From Notamacropus eugenii (taxonomy: Eukaryota; Chordata; Mammalia; Diprotodontia; Macropodidae): a DNA stretch of 64,000 nt. Position 1 is the first letter of the stretch, and each line of letters starts with the position of its first letter. Position numbers and translations under genes: made by a program. The stretch is taken from positions 26,518,903 through 26,582,902 of the forward strand of contig NC_092878.1 in the NCBI RefSeq assembly GCF_028372415.1. Reading direction: 5' to 3'. The notes below the pieces were generated by a model. It was not told where the DNA came from. It was given only the letters and a program-made list of their open reading frames with translations, and searched no databases. Of this stretch, positions 55,020 through 64,000 are shown piece by piece.

Positions 55020-56460
55020 ATAAAACTCACCCCTACACCCTGGTGTCCCCCCCACCCCTGCTCCTCATTCCAGAGCCCTGGAGACCCTGGCATTGGGCTG
55101 CAGAAGTTTACTTGGGCCAGGAGAGCTTTCTTAGCCAGAGTCTGCCAGGTTCAACTATACTGTAACATCAGAGGTGCAAAACTTTGGACTGCCAGGGCTG
55201 AGTCAGAGAACTGAGTAACAAAAGGGCAGGATACGGTATGTGTTGGGCGTGTGGAGAGAGGAAGCTATAGAATAAGCGCTCCCTCCACCAAGCCTGAGCG
55301 AAAGAGCACAGCATCCAGCTGGGGCCAGTTCTGACCACTCAAAAATCATTTGGGGCAGAGATCTAGGTCTAGCGAAATATGGCCTCCAGAATGAGTCAAC
55401 GAGTTTAGGCATCTATGAATAAATACCGTGAAACAAAGGAAAATGACCCAACATTTGATGAGACAGAGAACCTTATGGAATCTGAGGAGAATGTGGAGAC
55501 ACAACACACTGTTCCTGAGTGGTTCAAAAGAGAGGTAATAATTATGAGAGCTGAGTTTATATCCTGAACAGCAAAAATCATGAGCAGAATAGAAAACCTG
55601 GAATCTTCAATGGCAAGTCTTACCAAAGAAACAACAGAGAGAACAGTAGATTGAAAATGTGCAAACACAAAAATAAAGGACAATCTAGAAGAAGAGAAGC
55701 AAAAAAAAAAATGATAGTATTAAAAGAAAATATGCTCGCCATGATAGCAAAACATATGGATCTCGAAGGCAGGATGTATAGAGACAACCTAAAGGTCATA
55801 AATCTCCCAGGAGAACACGACAGTGACTTAGCACCATAATGAAGGAAATAATAGAAGAGAATTGCCAAGAACTTCTGAAGATAGAAAATGAAATTCCAAT
55901 TGAAAGAATGCTTAGATCACCTCCAGAAAAAAGCACTCCAAAACAGAAAATAAAACTGCATTCTGCAAACTCCAAGACACATAGTAGTTAAATTTAACAA
56001 TTCAATTCTCCCTGAAACAAGTTCTGCAGGCCATCAGAAGGAAGACCTTCAAATACAAAGGAAAGGACATCCGAATAACACAAGACTATTCTGCCCCCAC
56101 TAGAAAATGTAGGAGGCAATAGAATAATGTGTTCTAAAGATAACTGGAGCTCAGGATGCAGACAAGGGTAAACTACCCTGAAAATATGAGTTTAACCATT
56201 TATGAAAAAAATATATGGACGTCCATTTTTAAAGAGTTTGCAACATTTTTAGAAAGAAAATCAGAAGAGATTGCTTCTCGAAAACCCCAAACAACAGAAA
56301 TGCTGGAGTGAATAAAAGGTATAAGACAAGGCCAACAACAGCAGAAGTGACAACAGATTCATGAGAGTCTTCCTTCTATATGTACCCCAGGAGACAGGGA
56401 TAAAAGAGGAACTAGAGAAACCAGTGAAGAGGCAGACCAGGCACGATGGACAGAACATGG
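55020..56460 (+). mobile_element. L1 ORF1-type element without ORF2 (HAL1-like)
   Basis: A GC-balanced 5' region (about 55020-55400) is followed by A-rich ORF1-like text with several breaks. It includes an acidic coiled-coil part (ENLMESEENVETQH), LEGRMYRDNLKVINLPGEHD (the L1 ORF1 RRDNLRI motif), PIERMLRSPPEKSTPK and FKYKGKDIRIT-like residues from the ORF1 C-terminal domain. No endonuclease or RT text follows. Instead there is a G/A-rich tail to about 57000. This is the HAL1 layout, though a deleted L1 is an alternative. Confidence 0.6.
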
Positions 56461-57000
56461 CCACACTCTGCCTAGGGGTAAGTCAATTCGTGAGAGTGTG
56501 TGTGTGTGTGTGTGCGCATGTGTGTGTGTGACTGTCTACATTACAACATGGGGGAAAGAGCAGCAGGAAGTTAGGGAGAAGTATGTAATGTAAAGGTCCA
56601 AATCAAGGGCTAGAAAGGAGGGGAAGGGACTGTGCTCTCCTAAAGAGCAAAGTCTACAGGGGAGTAGGCAGGAAGGATGGTGGGAAAGATTGAAAAGGGA
56701 GTGGGATAGGGAGTAGGGGAAGGAAGGAGACTTTACTTTGGTAATGGGAAGGGATTCCACTGAAAAATGTTCCTAACTGGTGAAAAGAGTTTGGTGAGGG
56801 GGGAAGGGAGATATGGGCTTTACACTGAATGAGGCCTGGGGGAGTTGTGGCTTGAAAAGTCTACTTTTGCTCCATCAAGGGGGTGGGGTTGGAAAGCCTG
56901 GGGACAACTGGTACCTGGAGGTGTAGAGAGCTTGGTCATGGGGAGATTTCGAAGCAAATAGGGTAAAAAAAAGGTAACCAGGGGAGGGTATTGATCAGTA
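56461..57000. other. Purine-rich stretch after the ORF1 remnant, probable LINE 3' region
   Basis: Starts with a TG/GTGCGCA microsatellite (56493-56530), then long G/A-rich text (GGGGAAGGAAGGAGAC) without frames. It could be the 3'UTR of the ORF1-only element. Confidence 0.35.
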
Positions 57001-57109
57001 ATGGGCTGCATAATCACCCTTCCCTCTCCCCACCAAACCTGTATATTCACGTACTAGTTGTGAGAGTAGCCCTAAGGGGTTGCTGCATTTGTATATGTAT
57101 ATGCTGCTC

Positions 57110-57225
57110 CCCCACCTCTCCTCCTTCCCCAGTAGAATATAAGCACTTTGAAAACAGGGACTCTCATTTTTGCCTTTCTGACACACATTGTGCCTGCCAC
57201 ACAAAAAAGGCTTGTGGATTTATTG
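57110..57225 (+). repeat. L2 3' terminus
   Basis: TAGAATATAAGCACTTTGAA, ACAGGGACTCTCATTTTTGC and GGATTTATTGACTGTG. Confidence 0.65.
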
Positions 57226-57339
57226 ACTGTGTAAGCAAAGAAAGACCCCAAGTGTAGAGAGGAACCCTTGTGGTGAGGACTGTCACTGTGGGACTTGAAA
57301 GAAGCAGGATAGACAGTCTCTGGCCTCTCTTTTTCTTTC

Positions 57340-57465
57340 TAATAGGGGTTGAGCGACTTGCCCAGGGTCACACAGCTAGTCTGAGGCTACATTTGACTCA
57401 GGTCTTCCTGATTAGAGGACCAGTGCTCTATCAACTACACCACCACCTAGCTGCTCTTGAGGGGA
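57340..57465 (-). repeat. Marsupial tRNA-type SINE
   Basis: GACTTGCCCAGGGTCACACA, GCTAGTCTGAGGCTACATTT, CAGGTCTTCCTGATTAGAGG, GTGCTCTATCAACTACACCA and CCACCTAGCTGCTC. Confidence 0.85.
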
Positions 57466-57769
57466 GACTTTCATTTCCACCAGGAGGGGAAGCAAGAGAC
57501 TTGGGTCTGCGGTGTGTCTCTGATCTTCTCGGACAGGGAAGCAAGTATTATATCTGACTACCCCCTTAAATATTGTTTGTTGAGGGGATGTGATCGTGTT
57601 CTCTCTAAACCTCTGATCACTTTGTCATTATTGAGGAGAAGGAGGACTCCAAGCTCTATATCTAAGGCTTGACCCCTTTCCCACCAAATACCAGTTCCAC
57701 CATTAAGACAAATAGCAGGGAGGGGACCGTCCTGACATTCCCCTGTTAATAACTTTAAAATAATGTGTC
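57466..57769. other. Intergenic, unassigned
   Basis: No repeat or protein-like frame recognised between the SINE and the start of the large L1. Confidence 0.4.
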
Positions 57770-58671
57770 ATGCTGAATTCTAAAACAGCATAACCAACAA
57801 AAGATCGGGTGGGACCCTTCTCCAGCCTCAGACAGTTCAGAAGATCAGGAGAGGTCTGTGGCACTGGGTGAGGACTGCCTGGAAGCTCATAGTGGCAGCA
57901 CCACTAGCTCCACAACCTTAGATGTGCTGGTGGCTTTAGCAGCAGCTTTACCAGGAGTATTCACTGTCCAGGGATGGTAAGTGGATTGAACATCTGGTCA
58001 GAAAGAGATTACAAGGGACCCAGTGCTAACATCGGGCACAGGACCAGGGGCCACTTGGCAACTCTACTGCTTGTCACTCAGTTCTGGGTCACAGTTCCAG
58101 GGAGGAAAGAATTTGTGATCAGTAGGAAGGACCCTGCAGAACTAGCTGTGAAAATATCAGGGTGAAAAAGCCTGAAGTTTGGAACAGTGACCCCGACCCA
58201 ATCCCCTACAAATTCCTCCGGGGTGAGCAGAGTCCAACTCTGACATGAAGTCCAAAATCAAGAAATATTCTGGAAAAATGAGGAAGTAACAAAAAGAATC
58301 TGATCATAAACAGTTACTATGGTGACAGGGAAGCTCAAAACATCAACTCAGAAAAAGACAAGGATGTGAAAACCTCTAAAAGCAAAACCTTAAAGAAAAA
58401 TGCAAATCCAACAAGAATTCCTAGAAGAGTTAAAGAAAGGAATTTTATAAAAGAGCCCCCCCAAAAATGATTTTAAAAATCAAATAAAAGCAATCAAGGA
58501 AAAATTGGGAATAGAAAGAGAGCAATACAAGAAAATTATAAAATGAGAATGAACAGCTTGGTAAAAAAGGCACCAAAAATACTAAAGAAAATAACTCCTT
58601 TAAAAATAGAATTAGCCAAAAAAGAAGTACAAAATACCACTGAAGAAAATAACTCCTTAAAAAACAGAATT

Positions 58672-59521
58672 ACTAAGGTACCACCTCACACCATCAAATT
58701 GGCTAATAAGACAAAAAAGAAAAGTGATAAACGTTGGAGAAGATACGGGAAAACTGGGACACAAATGCACTGTTGGTGCAGTTGCAGACTGATTCAGCCA
58801 TTTGGGAGAGCAATTTGGAACTATGCCCAAAGAGCTATAAAACTGTTCACACCCTTGATCCAGCACCACTATATCCCAAAGAGATGTTTTTTTTAAAAAA
58901 AGGAGAGGCAGGATGGACCTATGTGTAATGTATATATTAGTTGTTTTTGTGATGGCTAAGAAATTGGAAATTTAGAGGATTCCCATCAATTAGGGAATGG
59001 CTGAACAAGCTGTGGTATATTATTGTGGTGGAATATTATTGTGCTATAAGAAATGACAAGTAGGATGATTTCAGAAAAAGCTGGAAAGACTGATTTGAAG
59101 TGATGCAAAGTGAAGTAAGCAGAACCAGGAGAATGTTGCACACAGAAACAGCAATATTGTATGATGAAGAGGACTTAGCAATTCTCAACAATAACACAAA
59201 AAAACACAATCCCAAAGGACTCGTGATGAAACATGCTGTCCACCTGCAGAGAAAGAACTGAGGGTCTGAATATAGACAGAAGCTTACGATTTTTCACTTT
59301 CTATCTTTCTTTCATTCTTTGTTGTTTTTAAGTTTCTTGTACAAAATGACTAATATGGAAATGTTTTACATGATAGCATATAATATATATATATATAACT
59401 TATATTAGATTACTTACTGTCTTGAGGAGTGGGAGGGATAGAATTTGGAACTCAAAACTTAAAAATATGCTAAAATTGTTGTAACATGTAGTTGGGGGAA
59501 AGTAAAATATTATTTAGGGGG
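58672..59521 (+). mobile_element. 5'-truncated L1 3' end inserted in the older L1 (sense)
   Basis: Starts within the ORF2 C-terminus (CACCATCAAATTGGCTAATA, then TTTGGGAGAGCAATTTGGAA) and runs through the 3'UTR (CATCAATTAGGGAATGGCTG, GAAGTAAGCAGAACCAGGAG, AAAGAACTGAGGGTCTGAAT) to GTAAAATATTATTTAG. Flanking copies AAAAACAGAATT (58660-58671) and AAAAGCAGAATT (59522-59533) differ by one base and are the target-site duplication. Confidence 0.85.
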
Positions 59522-60565
59522 AAAAGCAGAATTGGTCAAATGGAAAAAGATACAAAAGCTCACTGAAGAAAATAATTCCTTAAAAATGAGAATGGGTCAA
59601 GTGGAGGCTAATGATTCCATGAGATATCAAGATACAATAAAATAAAGTCCAAAGATTGAAAATATAGAATAAAATGTGGAATATCTCATCAGAAAAACTG
59701 CTGACCTGGAAAATAGACCAAAGAGATATCATTGAAGAATTATTGGATTACCTGAAAGCCGTGTTCAGAAAAGAGCCCAGATATCATATTTCAAAAAAAT
59801 TTTTAAAGGAAAACTGACCAGATATCTTAGAAAATCAGAGGTCAAAATAGAACTAGAAAGAATCCACCAATCACCTCCTGAAAGAGATTCCAAAATAAAA
59901 ACTCCCAGGTATATTATATTTCAATTCCAGAGCTACCAAGTCAAGGAGAAAATATTGGGAGTTGCCAGAAAGAAACAATTAAAATACCATGGATCCATAG
60001 TCAAGACCACACATGATTTAGCAATTTCCATGATAAAAGAGTAGAGGGCCTCCAATATGATATTCCAAAAAGCAAAACTAGGATTACAACCAAGGACAAC
60101 ATATCCGGTAAAACTGAGTATAATACTACAAGGGAAAAATGAATGTTTAATGAAATAGAGGACTTCCAGCCATTCCTGATGAAAATTTGATATCCAAACA
60201 CAGGGCATCAAAAAGTAAACGTTAGTGAGAAATCATGAGGAACATAAAAAGGTTGAAACTGTTTATATTCCCAAATGGGAAGATGATACATTTAACCCCC
60301 AAGAATGTTACCATCATTAGAGCAATTATAGGTATCTACTTAGACAAAAGGCATGGGTGTGAGTCTATTATATTGGGATAGCCTCAAAATAAAGATGGAA
60401 GGATTAGAAAGAAGGATATACTGGGAGAAGGCAGAAGGGAGAGAAAAATGGGAAAAATTATCTCACATAAAAGAGGCTTATAAAGAGATTTTACAGTGGA
60501 GGGTAAAATGGAGGTGACTGGGCATCACTTGAATCTCACTGCCTTCCAAACTGGTTCAAAGAAGG

Positions 60566-60569
<4 letters not shown>

Positions 60570-60610
<41 letters not shown>
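60570..60610. repeat. (CA)n microsatellite in the L1 inter-ORF region
   Basis: About 40 nt of pure CA. Confidence 0.95.
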
Positions 60611-60612
<2 letters not shown>

Positions 60613-61105
60613 CAATTGGGTATCAAAATTCATTGTACCTAATAGGAAAATAGGAGGGAAAGGAGCTAAGAGAAAGGAGGAGTGATAAGAAGGAGGTCAG
60701 ATTATAGGAGATAATAGAAGCAGAACAGACTTTTGAGAAGGGTTGGAGTGGGGAGCGGGGGGAGATAGAAACAGAAGATAAAATGATAGAGGGGAACGTA
60801 CAGTTAACAATCATCACTGTGAATTAGAATAGGATAAATTCATCCATAAAATGGAAGCAAATAGAATGGATCAGAAACCAGAAACCAATGATATGTTGTT
60901 TACATGAAACATGCTTGAAACAGAAAGAAACACACAGAATCAGAATAAGGAAATGAAGTGAAATCTATCATGCTTCAGTTGAACTTAAAAAGGCAGGAGT
61001 AGTAATCATGCTCTCAGACAAAACAAAAGCAAAATAGATCTAATTAAAAGCGAATCAGGAAACTACATTTAGCTTAAAGGCACTATAGACAATAAAATAA
61101 TATCA

Positions 61106-61108
<3 letters not shown>

Positions 61109-61138
<30 letters not shown>
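61109..61138. repeat. (CA)n microsatellite in L1 ORF2
   Basis: About 28 nt of pure CA within endonuclease-coding remnant. Confidence 0.95.
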
Positions 61139-61139
<1 letters not shown>

Positions 61140-61382
61140 ATATACATGCACCAAACTTAGCATCCAACTTCTTAAAAGAAAAGTCAAATGAATTTCAGGA
61201 GGAAATAGACAACACAACTATACTAGTGAGGGACCTCAATTTAGAACTAGATTGAGTCTAATTATAAAATGAATAAGGAAATAAACAGAATTTTAGAAAA
61301 GTTAGATAGGATAGACCTCTGGAAAAAAAACTAAATGGGAATAGAAAGGAATAAACCTTTTTTCTTCAGTATACATGGCACC

Positions 61383-61384
<2 letters not shown>

Positions 61385-61420
<36 letters not shown>
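61385..61420. repeat. (CA)n microsatellite in L1 ORF2
   Basis: About 35 nt of pure CA just after the FFSVYMAPS-like endonuclease motif. Confidence 0.95.
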
Positions 61421-61425
<5 letters not shown>

Positions 61426-62677
61426 TCTATACTATGTAATATAATACTATGTGCAGTATTAGGGCATAAAAACCTCACAAATGCAGAAAAGTAGGAATAT
61501 TAAATGAGCCCTTTCTGGACCTTAATGCAATAAAAATACATTCATTGAAGGGCATTGGAAGCATAGATTAAAAATTAATTGGAAACTAAATAATTTGATC
61601 CCAAAGAATGAGTGGGTCAAGGAACAAATCACAAAAACAATAATTTCTTTAAAGATAATGACAGAGACATGTCAAAATTTGCGGGATGCAGCCAAAGTAG
61701 TACTTAGATGAAAATTTCCCCAAATACATCAATAGAAGAGGGAAAGAACAGTGAATTGAGCATGCAACTTAAAACAAAACTAGAAAAAGAACAAATTTAA
61801 AATTCTCGAACACCGAAGTAGAAATCCTGAAAATCAAAGAAGAGTTTAATAAAACTGAAAGTAAAAAAAAAAAAAATAGCATTGAACTAATAAATAAAAT
61901 TAAGAGCTTGTTTTATGGAAAAAAATAGACAAATCACTGCTTAATTTAATTTTTAAAAAGAAAGAAGTAAACTAAATTACCAGTAATAAAAAATGAAAAG
62001 GGTTAATTCACCACCAACGAAGATGAAACTAAGGCAATTATTAGGAGCTATTTTGCCCAATTTTATGTGGATAAAAATGACAGTCTAAATGAAATGGATG
62101 AATATTTACAAAAATATGAATTGCCCATATTAACAGAACAGAAAATAGAATACTTAAATAACCTTATCTTAGAAAAAGAAATTGTACAAGTCATAAATGA
62201 GCTCCCTAAGCGGGAGGGAGAAGCCCAGGACCAGATGAATTTACAAGCAAATTTTACCAAACATTTAAAAAATAAATTCCATATAAACTATTTTAAAAAG
62301 AGAGAAAAAAAGAATCCTGCCAAATTCTTCCTATGACACAAATATGATTTTGATACTTAAACCAAAGATAGCAAAAATAGAAGGCACACTATAGACCAAT
62401 TCTCCTAGAGAATATTAATGCAAAAATTATAAATAAAATATTAACAAGAAGACTATGGCAATATATCACAATGATCATAAACTACATTCAAGTGGGATTT
62501 ATACCAGGAATATAGGTCTGATTCAACATTAGGAAAAAATGTAAATGTAATTGATCCTATCAATAACAACCACAAAAATCATGTGATTATATCAATAGAT
62601 GCAAAAAAAACTTTTGACAAAATGTATGACTCCTATTTAAAACACTAGAAAGTATAAGAATAAGTGGAGCTTTTCTT

Positions 62678-63213
62678 TTTAAAAAATTTTATTCATTTTT
62701 TGTTATGTTTTGGGTTCCAAGTTGCCTTCCTCTCTCTCAACCATACTTTAGAGAAGGTCAAACATTTGACGTGTGTGTAACCATATGATGCATACTTCCA
62801 TATATCAGTTCTTTCTCTGGATGTGCAGTTTCCTTTATAAGTCCTCCATAGTTGATTTGAATGATCATATTATGTAGATATTAGTCATTTACAGTTACGC
62901 TTTGAACAATATTGTTTCTACTGTACACAACATTCCCTTCGTTCTGTTCATTTAACTCTATTATTTAAGTCTTCCCATGTTTTTCTAAAACCAACCTGCT
63001 CATCATTTCTTACAGCACAGTAATATTCCATCAAAACCATATATCACAACTTGTTCAGCCATTCCCCAATTGATGGACATTTCCCCACTTTCCAGTTCTT
63101 TGTCACCATAAAGAGAACTGCTATAAATATTTGAGAACATGTAGGTTCTTTTCCTTTCTCCTTGATTACCTTCAGAAATAGACCTGATAATGGCATTGCT
63201 GAGTCAAAGGTGT

Positions 63214-63301
<88 letters not shown>

Positions 63302-63794
63302 GTTTTATAACTCTTTGGGCATAATCCCAAATTGCTCTACAAAATGGTTGGATCTGTTCACAATTCCACTAATGGTATATTAGTGTCTCAATTTTTCCAC
63401 ATTCCCTCCAATATTTGTCATTTTCCCCTCCTACCATTTTAGCCAATCTGATAGATGTGAGATGATATCTCAGAACTGTTTTAATGTTCATTTCTCTAAT
63501 CAACAATGATTTAGAGCATTTTTTATACAACTACATATAGGTCTGATTTCTTCTTCCAAAAAACTTACCGTTCATATCCTTTGACCATTTTTCAATTGGA
63601 GAATGACTCATATTCTTATAAATCTGACTATATATTTGTGATATGTAGCCTTTAAATGAGAAACTGGTTGTACAAATTTTTCCCTGCTTTTCTTTCTTTC
63701 CTTCTAATCTTGGCTACATTAGTTTTATTTGTACAAAACCTTTTAAATTTGATGTAATCAAAATTATCCATTTTCCATCTCACAATGGAATTAA
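62678..63794 (-). mobile_element. 5'-truncated L1 3' end inserted in the older L1 ORF2 (antisense)
   Basis: Reverse L1 3'UTR and ORF2 C-terminus: TCAGCCATTCCCCAATTGAT, GTGAGATGATATCTCAGAAC, CATATCCTTTGACCATTTTT and GTGATATGTAGCCTTTAAAT. T-rich DNA at the left is the reversed poly(A) end. Identical AGCTTTTCTT copies at 62668-62677 and 63795-63804 flank it, and the host ORF2 resumes beyond in the same region. Confidence 0.88.
63210..63297. repeat. Compound (TG)n(AG)n microsatellite
   Basis: About 36 nt of TG joined to about 52 nt of AG, inside the antisense L1 insertion. Confidence 0.97.
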
Positions 63795-64000
63795 AGCTTT
63801 TCTTAAAATGATAATTAGTATCTATCTAAAACTAAAAGCAAATATTTTCTGTAATGGGGATAAATTAGAGGTTTTTCTAATAAAATTACAGGTAAAACAA
63901 GGAAGTCCATCATCACCAATATTATTCAGTATTGTACTAGAAGAGCTGACTATAGCAACAAGAGAAGAAAAAAATAAAAAGAAAAGACAAGAAAGGACAA

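Larger units (their letters stand above)
57770..64000 (+). mobile_element. Degraded L1 LINE, sense, running off the window, with two L1 insertions
   Basis: In order: a GC-balanced 5' region (57770-58250); an ORF1 remnant rich in Lys/Glu/Asn coiled-coil text (58310-60250, interrupted at 58672-59521); an inter-ORF region; then ORF2 remnants. ORF2 motifs include KAGVVIMLSDKTKAK-like endonuclease text (about 60985), the NLWDAAKVVLR equivalent (about 61676), [14 protein letters not shown] (62087 on), VGFIPG (about 62490), IISIDAKKTFDKM (about 62590) and VKQGSPSSPILFSIVLEEL (63890 on). Many stops and shifts show an old, dead copy. The rest of RT and the 3'UTR should lie beyond the window. Confidence 0.85.

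Noticed and set aside
1-64000. Search for LTR retroviruses or other virus-derived elements
   Set aside because: I saw no paired LTR-like ends, primer-binding-site context, or gag/pol/env-like text. The reverse-transcriptase remnants present are all LINE type.
1-64000. CRISPR arrays, operons, tRNA or rRNA genes
   Set aside because: The window is mammalian. The regular repeats are microsatellites, and tRNA-like segments are heads of SINEs without intact tRNA structure.

Overview
The window looks like marsupial autosomal DNA. Two host protein genes are intact, with mammalian splice sites, UTRs and poly(A) signals. The repeats are marsupial in type: tRNA-headed SINEs with a GCAGCTAGGTGG-like start, many MIR/CORE-SINEs, L2 and CR1/L3 LINEs, marsupial-type L1 copies and a composite SINE with an RTE-like tail. 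The exact species cannot be fixed from the sequence. The gene order BAHD1 then CHST14, both on the plus strand, is the order I recall for human 15q15, so this appears to be conserved synteny.

Layout: 1-8365 is non-coding, repeat-dotted DNA upstream of the first BAHD1 coding exon, most likely intron 1, with the 5'UTR exon and main promoter outside the window. 8366-17512 carries six coding exons of BAHD1 (801 codons). 17513 to about 19840 is its 3'UTR. About 19840-22050 is intergenic. 22050-23700 is a CpG-rich island holding the promoter and most of the single-exon gene CHST14 (22862-23998). Its 3'UTR runs to about 25320 and contains a SINE. From 25320 to the end I see no convincing host gene. 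That stretch is layered repeats: L2 in both orientations, CR1/L3, SINEs, microsatellites, several L1 fragments, and a large degraded L1 from about 57.77 kb to the window edge that holds two younger L1 3'-end insertions, each with recognisable target-site duplications.

The two genes are functionally unrelated. BAHD1 is a nuclear heterochromatin/Polycomb-mark reader and CHST14 is a Golgi dermatan sulfotransferase; they are simply neighbours. I found no undescribed multi-gene system. The observations most worth a second look are: a minus-strand, exon-like open interval near 36.3-36.6 kb with two strong splice donors; a repeat-free GC-rich block at 39.6-40.5 kb; a pair of related segments of about 100 bp at 47.5 and 48.9 kb with no family I can name; a MIR that reaches almost to the splice acceptor of BAHD1's main exon; and clean nested retrotransposon insertions.
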